This document shows, one piece after another, positions 14,568 to 21,198 of a stretch of DNA of 23,364 nucleotides. The notes under the pieces were generated by a model that did no database searches, was not told the DNA's origin, and saw nothing but the letters and a program-made list of their open reading frames with translations. A program made the position numbers and the translations under genes. The stretch is from an uncultured Candidatus Saccharibacteria bacterium (GTDB lineage Bacteria; Patescibacteriota; Saccharimonadia; Saccharimonadales; Saccharimonadaceae): NCBI GenBank assembly GCA_947427985.1, contig CANEKB010000004.1:1-23364 (forward strand), read 5' to 3'. Positions within the stretch are counted from its first letter, which is position 1. Every line of letters starts with the position of its first letter.

Positions 14568-14615
14568 ATCCTCCCTTGATATTACTCTATATGGCTAGAC
14601 AACGGAGGGAGAAGC
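14568..14615 (-). repeat. Cassette 3' box, copy d
   Basis: Matches the other boxes read on the minus strand, with ATATAG in place of ATAGAG around the stop. Confidence 0.85.
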
Positions 14616-14788
14616 CGAAGTATTGGTTGCTAGCACGAGATAGGCCAACTCCGGTTTCTGGTGTAGAGAATTCGTCATAATACGATCAACCTAACGAACG
14701 ATATGATGAACTAGACCAGAAATGTCCATATCGAGCATAAACAAAGCCGCCGTCAAATTCCTGAGCTGGTCTCCCGCTGCGGACGAAG
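14587..14788 (-). pseudogene. FISUMP-type cassette d, interrupted by a stop
   Basis: Frame from FVRSG (box 14788-14774) to GFSLRCLAI and TAG. The interior has GHFWSSSSYRS, the best match in the window to the YWSSS motif of FISUMP domains. An in-frame TGA at 14688-14686 breaks it in the middle. Upstream the same frame runs on through a Ser/Thr-rich stretch ending SLQSNFQNFVRSG, resembling the usual PNNFVRSG context, and reaches an ATG at 14916 that lies inside the groEL terminator. This is the only cassette with family-like sequence before the FVRSG box. Confidence 0.65.
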
Positions 14789-14893
14789 TTTTGGAAATTG
14801 CTTTGTAGTGACGCTATGGAGGAGCTGACTGATGAGTTCGACGGCTTTGTCGTAATCCTCTTTGTTGCTGGATTGGCAGAAGTTGGAACATTT

Positions 14894-14921
14894 AAAAGAT
14901 GCCCCTTGTGGGGCATCTTTA
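14894..14921 (-). terminator. Terminator of groEL
   Basis: AAAGATGCCCC, loop, GGGGCATCTTT: an 11-bp perfect stem with T-rich ends on both strands, 22 bases after the groEL stop. Confidence 0.85.
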
Positions 14922-14942
14922 TTTTGATAGAAATGGCAGGCT

Positions 14943-16559
14943 CTAGTACATTCCGCCCATGTCAGGAGCGGCCGGAGCGGCTTTCTCAGGAACGTCGACG
15001 ATAAGGGCGCCCATAGTGATAGCAGTAGCAGCAATTCTGGTTGCGCTATGGACCGCATCATTACTGACCATAGCAGGGTCGATTAACCCACCATTATTAA
15101 GATAAACAAGGCCTTTTTCCGGTTCCATGACGTTGATACCTTGGCCAGGTTTGGCTTTTTCGACTTCGGCGAGAAGAGCTTGTGAGTTGAGACCGGCGTT
15201 TTCCATGATATGGACGAATGGAGCAGTGAGAGCCTTTTTGACAATCTTGGCACCATCATTGTCAGCCTTAAGACCTGCGGCGAGGTTTACGAGAGTGACA
15301 CCACCGCCGGTAACAATACCTTCGGCGAGAGCGGCTTTCGTAGCGGCAACAGCATCATCGACACGATATTTCTTTTCGTCGATTTCGGTCTCGGAAGCAC
15401 CACCGACCTTAATGACGGCAACTTTGCCGAGGAGCGCGGCGGCGCGCTTCTCGAGTTCTTCGCGTTCGTAGTCAGATTTGGCAAGCTTAGCCTGGGACTG
15501 AATGAGATCGATGCGGGCTTCGACAGCTTTCTTATCGCCAGCGCCTTTGATAATGGTAGTTTCGTCTTTGGTAGCGATGACTTTACCACAAGTACCGAGG
15601 ACTTCCATGCCAACTTCTTCAAGTTTCATGCCCTTGTCGGCAGAAACGACGGTTGCGTCGGTAAGGATAGCAATATCTTCCATGACTTCCTTGCGGCGGT
15701 CACCGAAAGCCGGGGCTTTGAGGACGAGAGTATTGAAGACGCCTTTGAGTTTGTTAAGCACGAGAACGGAGAGAGCTTCGCCTTCGACTTCCTCAGCGAT
15801 AATGACGAGGTCTTTGCGGCCGGCTTGGGCACATTGCTCAAGAAGCGGGATAAGCTCCTGGGCGCTACCAATCTTTTTGTCAGTAATGAGGACGAGTGGT
15901 TTTTCGAAGATAGCTTCTTGACGGTTGGTATCGGTAATGAAGAATGGTGAAGAGAAGCCCTTGTCATAAGTGAAGCCCTCGACGATTTCTTGTTCCATCT
16001 CGAGACCTTGGCCTTGCTCGACAGTAACGACGCCGTCTTTACCGATTTTACTGATGACATTTGCGATGAGTTCGCCGATTTCTTTGTCGCCAGCGGAAAT
16101 CGAAGCGACTTCGGCAACTTTCTTGTCGTCGCCAGCAATTTGCTCGGCGGATTTTTCGATACCTTTGATAATTTCGGCGCCAGCGGCTTCAATTCCCTTG
16201 CGGAGTTCCATCGGGTTAACACCAGCGGCGATGAGCTTGTTGGCCTCGCTCAAGATGTTGTAAGTAAGGACGGTAACAGTGGTAGTACCATCGCCAGCGA
16301 CTTTGTTGAGCTTTTGGGCGGCAGTTTTGATAAGTTTGGCGCCAATCTGCTCACCGAGGTTCTCTTCGGTCGAGCCGAGGTCGACAGCTTCAGCAACAGT
16401 AACGCCGTCATGGGTGATAGTTGGGCCACCGTAAGATTTTTCGATGACGACATTCTGACCTTTCGGGCCGAAGGTGACTTTTACTGCATCGTATAGTTGT
16501 TTTGCGCCAGAGAGGATCTTTTCGCGAGCCTCGTCGGCATAAAATATTTTCTTTGCCAT
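14943..16559 (-). CDS. groEL: Chaperonin GroEL
   Basis: 538 aa, full length. The amino-terminal MAKKIFYADEAREKI, the ATP-binding DGTTTVTVL segment near residues 86-94, the VVTVEQGQGLEMEQEIVEGF region, and IVTGGGVTLVNLA near 405 are typical of GroEL. The tail is short, ending AAPDMGGMY with a single GGM rather than a repeat. It forms the 14-mer that folds proteins with the GroES lid. AAGGAA precedes the ATG. It follows groES on the same strand, but the two are separated by 194 bases that contain a 31-position inverted repeat. The terminator follows directly. Confidence 0.98.
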   Translation of the reverse strand: MAKKIFYADEAREKILSGAKQLYDAVKVTFGPKGQNVVIEKSYGGPTITHDGVTVAEAVDLGSTEENLGEQIGAKLIKTAAQKLNKVAGDGTTTVTVLTYNILSEANKLIAAGVNPMELRKGIEAAGAEIIKGIEKSAEQIAGDDKKVAEVASISAGDKEIGELIANVISKIGKDGVVTVEQGQGLEMEQEIVEGFTYDKGFSSPFFITDTNRQEAIFEKPLVLITDKKIGSAQELIPLLEQCAQAGRKDLVIIAEEVEGEALSVLVLNKLKGVFNTLVLKAPAFGDRRKEVMEDIAILTDATVVSADKGMKLEEVGMEVLGTCGKVIATKDETTIIKGAGDKKAVEARIDLIQSQAKLAKSDYEREELEKRAAALLGKVAVIKVGGASETEIDEKKYRVDDAVAATKAALAEGIVTGGGVTLVNLAAGLKADNDGAKIVKKALTAPFVHIMENAGLNSQALLAEVEKAKPGQGINVMEPEKGLVYLNNGGLIDPAMVSNDAVHSATRIAATAITMGALIVDVPEKAAPAAPDMGGMY

Positions 16560-16581
16560 TTTAATTCCTTAAGTTTATTTC

Positions 16582-16708
16582 GTACAAGAGTACTAGCCTG
16601 CATAATTGAGGGACGTGTCGCTCAGGCCCGTCTTCACGGGCTTCGCGCACTGCATGCTCGCTAGCAAGCTCCGCACCCCCTCAATCATGTAGATTAGCAC
16701 TCTTGTAC
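16582..16708 (+). repeat. Palindromic element H5 (group 2) between groES and groEL
   Basis: Outer stem: 16582-16612 with 16678-16708, 28 of 31 positions paired including two G-T pairs. Inside is GCCCGT-CTTC-ACGGGC (16626-16641). The core TCGCTCAGGC, hairpin, CTTCGCGCAC matches H1 and H4 although the surrounding genes are on the other strand here. The right arm contains a full CIRCE half-site (TTAGCACTC, 16694-16702) without a partner at the right distance. Confidence 0.8.
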
Positions 16709-16753
16709 TATATGAATTTATTGATTGTAAAATACCAAACAACTTAGTTTTAG

Positions 16754-17008
16754 CTATAAAGTTGCGAGGACGTCTTCCTCTTTGACAATGATGTAATCTT
16801 TGTCGTCGATCTTGACGTCGGTAGTGGAATAATTCTTGTAAACGATTTTGTCGCCTTTTTTGACGGTTTTTACATCGGGGCCCACAGATTCAACAACGGC
16901 GTAAGCAGGAGCTTCCTTGGCTTCGCCGAGCAAAATGCCGGATTTAGTGGTGGTCTGAGGCTCTTCCTTGAGCGCGACCACACGGTCTTGTAAAGGTTTT
17001 AGTTGCAT
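16754..17008 (-). CDS. groES: Co-chaperonin GroES
   Basis: 84 aa. The amino-terminal PLQDRVVALKEE, the mobile-loop stretch near residues 17-33 (EPQTTTKSGILLGEAKE) and the carboxy-terminal YIIVKEEDVLATL are typical. Slightly shorter than the usual 95 aa. It forms the heptameric lid on GroEL. A good ribosome binding site (AAAGGAG, 6 bases upstream) and a promoter with a CIRCE-like operator precede it, so it is probably the first gene of the heat-shock operon with groEL. Confidence 0.96.
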   Translation of the reverse strand: MQLKPLQDRVVALKEEPQTTTKSGILLGEAKEAPAYAVVESVGPDVKTVKKGDKIVYKNYSTTDVKIDDKDYIIVKEEDVLATL

Positions 17009-17029
17009 AATTCTCCTTTCGCTACCCCT

Positions 17030-17058
17030 ATGATAGCACAGAAAATTGGCACTTGCAA
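17030..17058 (-). promoter_or_regulatory. groES promoter
   Basis: On the minus strand TTGCAA (17058-17053), 17 bases, TATCAT (17035-17030) with an extended TGC. The -35 lies inside the CIRCE-like operator. Confidence 0.75.
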
Positions 17059-17072
17059 TAGTAGAGTGCTAA
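17046..17072. promoter_or_regulatory. CIRCE-like HrcA operator
   Basis: TTGGCACTT, 9 bases, GAGTGCTAA: two changes from the consensus TTAGCACTC-N9-GAGTGCTAA. It covers the groES -35 box, as expected for repression by HrcA. No hrcA gene is in the window. Confidence 0.85.
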
Positions 17073-17125
17073 AAATTTATGGTTAATGTAAGATTGCTAG
17101 AAAGGAGGGGCAGCGAGAAACGGGC

Positions 17126-17155
17126 TTGACGAAACGCTAGTAAGTCGTGTAGAAT
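17126..17155 (+). promoter_or_regulatory. Possible promoter for a structured RNA
   Basis: TTGACG (17126-17131), 18 bases, TAGAAT (17150-17155). Transcription would start at about 17162, the first base of the paired structure that follows. Confidence 0.45.
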
Positions 17156-17161
17156 GGAATT

Positions 17162-17271
17162 GTTATTTCTTTTGGTTACCTTCTCTTCTTAGAGAAGGTA
17201 ATTTTGATTTGGAATAGTGTGATCCAAACATTCATACGTTTAATCCTAAAACGTATAACCATAAGAATAAC
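17162..17271. repeat. Four-stem structured region H8
   Basis: The outer stem pairs 17162-17178 with 17256-17271 (15 bp, one bulge, one mismatch). It encloses three hairpins: ACCTTCTCT/AGAGAAGGT (17178-17199, 9 bp), TTTGGA/TCCAAA (17208-17228, 6 bp) and ATACGTTT/AAACGTAT (17234-17256, 8 bp). It may be a small RNA read rightward, or part of a leftward message for the 28-codon frame at 17176-17262. Confidence 0.5.
17176..17262 (-). CDS. Possible 28-aa basic peptide
   Basis: ATG at 17262 preceded by a strong ribosome binding site (AGAAAGGAGGT, 17280-17270, with 8 bases between GGAGG and the ATG), TAA at 17178-17176. The product is very basic (MVIRFRIKRMNVW...KKRR). A leftward promoter candidate, TTTGCA-17-TGC-TACACT, lies near 17330-17357. 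It sits between the antitoxin gene and groES. The strong ribosome binding site is the main support; no homolog known to me. Confidence 0.35.
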   Translation of the reverse strand: MVIRFRIKRMNVWITLFQIKITFSKKRR

Positions 17272-17362
17272 CTCCTTTCTCCCCGATGTTAATTTGCTTG
17301 ACGCCGAGTCGGCCTCACTACCCATCCCCAGTGTAGCATGAGGGTTTATTTTTGCAAAGGAC

Positions 17363-17390
17363 TTGTAAAGTACAAAGTGTTTGATATAAT
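17363..17390 (+). promoter_or_regulatory. Promoter of the toxin-antitoxin pair
   Basis: TTGTAA (17363-17368), 16 bases, TATAAT (17385-17390) with an extended TGA. It is 33 bases before the antitoxin ATG. Confidence 0.65.
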
Positions 17391-17423
17391 CAAAGTAGAG
17401 TAATAATAAAAAGGAATTTTGTA

Positions 17424-17750
17424 ATGCGTGTAATAACTACGCTATCAAAGGGATATCAGATTACTTTGCCCAGTGCGTTGAGGAAAGCATTAAAGCTTGA
17501 ATCTGGGGATGAGATTGTGCTGGAGCAGTGTAGGGATGGAATTTTGTTGAAGAAGGCCTTGACGCGTGAGGAAAAGGTGCGACGATCTTTTGCAGAGTTA
17601 GCTAAGTGGAGAGAGAGTTTGCCAGATGAGGTTAAGGAGAATATCAAGAAGCATGCTGGGTGGACGGTGAATCAATACCATGAGTATTATGATAACTTGC
17701 CGGAGACAAAGACGTATCTGGAGGAGAAATATGGCGTCAAAACTGCGTGA
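17424..17750 (+). CDS. AbrB/SpoVT-type antitoxin
   Basis: 108 aa. The amino-terminal swapped-hairpin domain (MRVITTLSKGYQITLPSALR, then LESGDEIVLEQCRDGILLKKA, residues 1-46) is the AbrB/SpoVT DNA-binding fold found in VapB-, MazE- and PrlF-type antitoxins. The rest is a charged helical arm likely to bind the toxin. AAAGGAA precedes the ATG. It overlaps the PIN-domain gene by 20 bases, the typical layout of a toxin-antitoxin operon that represses itself. Confidence 0.85.
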   Translation: MRVITTLSKGYQITLPSALRKALKLESGDEIVLEQCRDGILLKKALTREEKVRRSFAELAKWRESLPDEVKENIKKHAGWTVNQYHEYYDNLPETKTYLEEKYGVKTA

Positions 17751-18138
17751 GTCTTTGGATACGAATATTATTTTGAGGTTTATTTTGGGGGATGTCCCGG
17801 AGCAGTGTTTGAAGATTCAAGATTTACTGATGCGGCAAAATGTAATGTACGACGTGGCAGATCTGGTGATTACGGAGGCGGTGTATGTGATGCAATCTAC
17901 CTATGGTCTTTCGCGAGAGAAGATTGTGGATGGTTTGCAAAAACTATTGTGGTTTCCGGAGATAAATTATAATCGAAAGTTGTTTGACCAGGTATTTCCA
18001 ATGTATTTGGAACATCCAAAGCTATCGTTTAATGATTGTTGCCTAGTGGTGTATGCGAATCTGAATGAGGCGGAGCCACTCTGGACGTTTGATCAGAAAC
18101 TGGCGAGGCAGATGCCAGGCGCGAAAATGCTAGCATAG
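17731..18138 (+). CDS. PIN-domain ribonuclease toxin (VapC-like)
   Basis: 135 aa from the ATG at 17731, which has GGAGGAG 4 bases upstream; the frame extends further up inside the antitoxin gene but without homology. The acidic residues of the PIN active site are in place: Asp10 (SLDTNIILRF), Glu49 (VITEAVYV), Asp102 (SFNDCCLV) and Asp121 (WTFDQKLAR). In this family they bind a metal and cleave RNA. Paired with the AbrB-type antitoxin before it. The end of the gene carries the promoter of the next gene. Confidence 0.85.
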   Translation: MASKLRESLDTNIILRFILGDVPEQCLKIQDLLMRQNVMYDVADLVITEAVYVMQSTYGLSREKIVDGLQKLLWFPEINYNRKLFDQVFPMYLEHPKLSFNDCCLVVYANLNEAEPLWTFDQKLARQMPGAKMLA

Positions 18139-18147
18139 TGCTATAAT
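18139..18147 (+). promoter_or_regulatory. Extended -10 exactly 6 bases before the murE ATG
   Basis: TGC-TATAAT, then AGAGTT, then ATG, with no Shine-Dalgarno sequence. It overlaps the toxin gene's stop region. Confidence 0.65.
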
Positions 18148-18153
18148 AGAGTT

Positions 18154-19434
18154 ATGAGTTTGAAGAGTGTGGTGGAGAAAATCCCGTTTTATAATCAGTT
18201 AGTTCTGCCGATACATTGGGTACAGGCGATGAAAGCGAGTACGGAGTATGATTTTCCGGCGAAGAAACTGCGGGTGATTGCGGTGACAGGGACGAATGGA
18301 AAAACTACCACTTGCTTTATGATTTGGAAAATGCTAAATGAGGCGGGGCGGAAGGCTGGGTTACTGACGACGGTGGGGTGGAGCGAAGATGGTGAGCATA
18401 TGCATAAACAGTTTGAGCATATGACGACGGAGCGAGTGGAAGTGCTAAATAAGCGGATGCGCGCGGTGGCGGATGCGGGATCAGAGTTTTTGATCCTAGA
18501 GACGACGTCGCACGCGATGATGCAGTTCCGGACGCTGGGGGTGCCGGTGGAGATTGCGGTGTTTACGAATTTGACGCACGAGCATTTGGACTATCATAAA
18601 ACTTTTGAAAATTATCGAAAGGCGAAACTAAAACTGTTTAAGAAGGCGAAGTATGGGGTGATCAATGCCGATGACGAGAATGCGAGGTATTTTGAGAATA
18701 TTTATGCGTCTGATGATATGACGACATACGGTATAAGGCAGGGAGAGCTGAGAGCTACAGAGGTGAAGCTTAGTGCGGTTGGCGTGGAATATTCGTGTGG
18801 TGATATAAATATTAAGACACAGATTCCGGGGAAATTTAATGTTTATAATTCCCTGGCGGCGGTGGCAGTGGGTAAGAAAGTTGGTCTGACGAAGCAGCAA
18901 ATTGAGCGAGGAATTTATGCTTTGACGGAGGTCGAAGGGCGAATGACGCGGATCCGAGAAGGGCAAGATTATGAGGTGATCGTGGACTATGCACATCAGC
19001 CGGATGCTCTCGAAAAGGTGTTCGAGAGTGTGGGAAAAGCGACAGCTGGGCGGAAAATAATTGCGTTGCACGGTGGCGCTGGGCAACGAGACCCTTCGAC
19101 GAGAGAGCCAAGAGGAGAAATCTTGGGCAAGAATAGTGATGTCGTGATTATTACCGAAGACGACTCGCGCGACGAGGATCCGAAAGAGATTGCGGGGATG
19201 TTTGTAGTGGGGGCAGAGAAGGCTGGGAAAGTAATGGACAAGGATCTTTTTGTTGAGTTGGATCGGAGGAAAGCGATTGAAAAAGCGATTCGGATGGCGC
19301 GGCGAGGAGATTTGGTGTTGATTCTCGGCAAGGGACACGAGAAGACGATTCTTAGGGCGGATGGGCCACATGATTTCGAGGATATCAAGGTGGCGAAAGA
19401 GGTGATCAGGAAGAGTTTGAAGAAAAGGATATAA
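18154..19434 (+). CDS. murE: MurE-like Mur ligase without the usual amino-terminal domain
   Basis: 426 aa against about 490 in typical MurE. The ATP-binding loop TGTNGKTTT is already at residues 45-53, so the UDP-binding amino-terminal domain is almost absent. Central-domain motifs follow: LETTSHAM, FTNLTHEHLDYHKT (about 135-150) and GKFNVYNSLAAV. The carboxy-terminal domain has DYAHQPDALEKV, a DDSRDEDP motif in place of the DNPR that marks meso-diaminopimelate-adding enzymes, and LGKGHE. It should add the third amino acid of the peptidoglycan stem peptide; which residue is not settled by the motif. It has a leaderless-type start. The element H6 begins 11 bases after its stop. Confidence 0.85.
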   Translation: MSLKSVVEKIPFYNQLVLPIHWVQAMKASTEYDFPAKKLRVIAVTGTNGKTTTCFMIWKMLNEAGRKAGLLTTVGWSEDGEHMHKQFEHMTTERVEVLNKRMRAVADAGSEFLILETTSHAMMQFRTLGVPVEIAVFTNLTHEHLDYHKTFENYRKAKLKLFKKAKYGVINADDENARYFENIYASDDMTTYGIRQGELRATEVKLSAVGVEYSCGDINIKTQIPGKFNVYNSLAAVAVGKKVGLTKQQIERGIYALTEVEGRMTRIREGQDYEVIVDYAHQPDALEKVFESVGKATAGRKIIALHGGAGQRDPSTREPRGEILGKNSDVVIITEDDSRDEDPKEIAGMFVVGAEKAGKVMDKDLFVELDRRKAIEKAIRMARRGDLVLILGKGHEKTILRADGPHDFEDIKVAKEVIRKSLKKRI

Positions 19435-19445
19435 GTATTTCATTA

Positions 19446-19564
19446 TCTCTATTATCTATACTCAAACCGAGACATCTGTAGTTAAAATACACACAAGTAC
19501 ATAGAGAACCGTTCTCCTTGAGAGAGCGGTTCTTCTAGTCTCTCTTGAGTACAGATAATAGAGA
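19446..19564 (+). repeat. Palindromic element H6 (group 3), after murE
   Basis: Outer stem: 19446-19465 with 19545-19564 (19 pairs, one mismatch). An inner pairing GAGAC/GTCTC (19469-19473 with 19538-19542) continues it. A 12-bp hairpin, AGAACCGTTCTC with GAGAGCGGTTCT (19505-19533), is followed by TCTTC. It is homologous to the element at 23160-23282: both share ACAAGTACAT or TCAAGTACAT and GAGAGAGC, while their stems differ but remain paired. It may serve as the murE terminator. Confidence 0.75.
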
Positions 19565-19625
19565 AATGATTTACTTTCTTCATACCCTTCTTTGTCATTT
19601 GGTTAGAAAAACCTAATCTTTCTTT

Positions 19626-19680
19626 CTTCATCCTCCCATTGATTACTCTATGGCTAGACAACGGAGGGAGAAGCCCCAGA
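19626..19680 (-). repeat. Cassette 3' box, copy e
   Basis: Conserved on the minus strand, including GGGGCTTCTCCCTCCGTTGT and a tail with GGGAGGATGAAG. Inverted partner of copy f. Confidence 0.85.
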
Positions 19681-19825
19681 AAAGGCCGTCTTGATAGTTA
19701 GGAGCTGTAGTATAACCATCAAATGTCAGCATCAAACGTGGTCTTAAGCTCCATATAAATCCATTTACTCCTACAATGTTCGTGGCACCGTGATTTCGCA
19801 TATCAGAATCACCGCTGCGGACGAA
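19643..19825 (-). pseudogene. Silent FISUMP-type carboxy-terminal cassette e
   Basis: 61 codons from FVRSG (box 19826-19812) to FWGFSLRCLAIE and TAA. No stop inside, no start or ribosome binding site in front. The interior (GVNGFIWSLRPRLMLTFDG) has the single Trp-Ser of the family and otherwise differs from the other cassettes. It is head-to-head with cassette f; the two FVRSG boxes are only about 13 bases apart and form an inverted repeat. Confidence 0.7.
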
Positions 19826-19837
19826 GAAAAGAGTTAC

Positions 19838-20038
19838 CTCGTCCGCAGCGGACACGTTATTCATCGCAATGCTAATGTCATTTATCTTCCCGGAGCATTA
19901 GCCGACTATTGGGGAGCAACTGCAGACACCAATACCGTCTACGGTCTTTATTATCGCGAAACTTCCAATTATCTTAATCCATCAAACAATAACCTCAGGT
20001 TTTGGCCCTTCCCCCTCCGTTGTCTAGCCATAGAGTAA
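19838..20038 (+). pseudogene. Silent FISUMP-type carboxy-terminal cassette f
   Basis: 67 codons from LVRSG (box 19838-19851; first codon CTC rather than TTC) to FPLRCLAIE and TAA. The interior has ADYWGATADTNTVYGLYY and NPSNNN, a good match to the YWSST...AYYLYF...NPS pattern of FISUMP carboxy termini. Clean open frame with no start of its own. Confidence 0.7.
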
Positions 20039-20061
20039 TCAAGGGAGGATGAAGAAGGTTA
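20009..20061 (+). repeat. Cassette 3' box, copy f
   Basis: TTCCCCCTCCGTTGTCTAGC, then CATAGAGTAATCAAGGGAGG and ATGAAGAAGGTTA. Its last three bases are the stop codon of the convergent amidase gene, so it reaches right to the end of that gene. Confidence 0.85.
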
Positions 20062-21105
20062 GAAGCTGAATTTTTCTTGTTTTTGGCCGAGGGCTGTGTC
20101 GTAATAGAGATTGAGGCGAGGTTCGGAGAGCTCAAGCGCGAGCGACCAAATGGTTTCATCGCTGTAAACATAATGTGAGCGACGAAGAATACGCCAAATA
20201 TCGGTGAACTGGAATCCGGGGAGTTGTATTTCGACAAGATGTTTGGCTTCCTCGTAGCGGAGGAAGGTATTGGCGGTAGGATTATCGCGAGTAACGCGGT
20301 CAAGCGGTTTAAGCGAGGGAGCGAGGCAATGATTCGTCTGGACGATGAGTTTTGGCGCGCCAGGCTGGCTAGAGTTGGGGTGAGTAGTCCCCCATTCGTC
20401 AGGACGGAGAATAGCGAACTTTTTAGCAGCATGTTCAACCACGGTGAGATCTCCCTTGCTGTCGGCGATGAGAAAGTTTTTTGGAATAGCACAAGGGATT
20501 CGTTTGAAAGCATTGAGAGCTTGGCGGGTGGTGCGGCAATGTTCGGCAATATAGCGAATGAAATGAGATGGTGAAAGACCGTAGCTCCATTTGTCGATGT
20601 GGGCATAAGTAAGCCCAACATAAAGGCCGTGCTCATTGACGGCGTCTTCGGCGTAGAGTTTACGAGTATTTTTACCGAGGTGGCGACCATAGACTCCTTC
20701 GTCAGAGAAAAGAAAATGGCGATAGCCGTTGGTAAAATTGAGGTCGTATTGCTCAAAGAATTCGCGGGCGGCCGGTTTCCAATCGTAATTACGACCAACA
20801 AAAGTTCTGCCTTTTTCGTGAACGGCAAAAATAGTGCAGCCGTGGGTGCGTTGGTTGATGCGGCGCTTTTGGTTATCGACGAAGGAAGCTATGTCTTCGT
20901 AGAGGAGGAGGTTTGGGTCGAGGCCGATCACTTTGGCGGCGGAGGTGATTTCTAGAATAAGCTCGGGATAGAATTTTTGGTAGATGGAAAGCTGGCGACG
21001 GAGAGTGGCGGGGTTGTAGCGGGTGTAGAAATTATGGTGGGCGGCGCGGAGATATTGACCGTGAATGATGCCAAAGTCTTGATGGGAGCCGGAAAATTTA
21101 ATCAT
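20059..21105 (-). CDS. C45/AAT-type amidase (Ntn hydrolase), substrate unknown
   Basis: 348 aa from the ATG at 21105. The frame also reaches an ATG at 21159, but a TGC-TATAAT box ends 6 bases before 21105, and the 18 extra residues do not look like part of the fold. Early residues FSGSHQDFGIIHGQYLR fit the amino-terminal part of acyl-CoA:6-aminopenicillanate acyltransferase (AAT)/C45 proteins. The candidate nucleophile is Cys90 in THGCTIFAV, followed by GRTFVGRNYDW (99-109), the motif after the nucleophile in this family and in bile-salt hydrolase relatives. Such enzymes self-cleave before the Cys and then hydrolyse amide bonds. There is no signal peptide. The stop codon coincides with the edge of cassette box f. 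Confidence 0.75.
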   Translation of the reverse strand: MIKFSGSHQDFGIIHGQYLRAAHHNFYTRYNPATLRRQLSIYQKFYPELILEITSAAKVIGLDPNLLLYEDIASFVDNQKRRINQRTHGCTIFAVHEKGRTFVGRNYDWKPAAREFFEQYDLNFTNGYRHFLFSDEGVYGRHLGKNTRKLYAEDAVNEHGLYVGLTYAHIDKWSYGLSPSHFIRYIAEHCRTTRQALNAFKRIPCAIPKNFLIADSKGDLTVVEHAAKKFAILRPDEWGTTHPNSSQPGAPKLIVQTNHCLAPSLKPLDRVTRDNPTANTFLRYEEAKHLVEIQLPGFQFTDIWRILRRSHYVYSDETIWSLALELSEPRLNLYYDTALGQKQEKFSF

Positions 21106-21111
21106 AAGTAT

Positions 21112-21120
21112 ATTATAGCA
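21112..21120 (-). promoter_or_regulatory. Extended -10 exactly 6 bases before the amidase ATG
   Basis: On the minus strand TGC-TATAAT, ATACTT, ATG. It decides the start codon and suggests a leaderless message. Confidence 0.65.
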
Positions 21121-21161
21121 TGAGTGTTGAGGCGGGATAAGGTTGAGGAGTTCAGGCACGG

Positions 21162-21183
21162 AAAAGCCCCTCCGGGGAGGGGC
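21162..21183 (-). terminator. Terminator of the TM2-domain gene
   Basis: On the minus strand GCCCCTC-CCCG-GAGGGGC then TTTTCC: a 7-bp GC-rich stem, 16 bases after the stop. Confidence 0.8.
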
Positions 21184-21198
21184 GAGGTGAGGAGACGA

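Noticed and set aside
15210..15950. Plus-strand 246-aa frame opposite groEL
   Set aside because: It is a shadow frame of groEL caused by its codon use; it has no ribosome binding site or family resemblance.
17270..17281. Plus-strand ACCTCCTTTCTC as a 16S rRNA 3' end
   Set aside because: Only about 11 bases match the anti-Shine-Dalgarno end and nothing upstream resembles 16S rRNA. It is simply the complement of a strong minus-strand ribosome binding site.
18628..19443. Minus-strand 271-aa frame opposite murE
   Set aside because: It is a shadow of the murE gene with an implausible amino-acid pattern rich in His, Arg, Ile and Leu.
9011..20061. Target repeats of a diversity-generating retroelement
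   Set aside because: Such repeats keep one length and differ at positions that are adenine in the template. Here lengths and whole interiors differ, and no reverse transcriptase is in the window.
19995..20828. Minus-strand 277-aa frame within the amidase gene
   Set aside because: It overlaps the amidase frame on the same strand; only the amidase frame has family motifs and a promoter-supported start.
21105..21159. ATG at 21159 as the start of the amidase
   Set aside because: It lies upstream of the extended -10 box that ends 6 bases before the ATG at 21105, and its 18 residues add nothing family-like.
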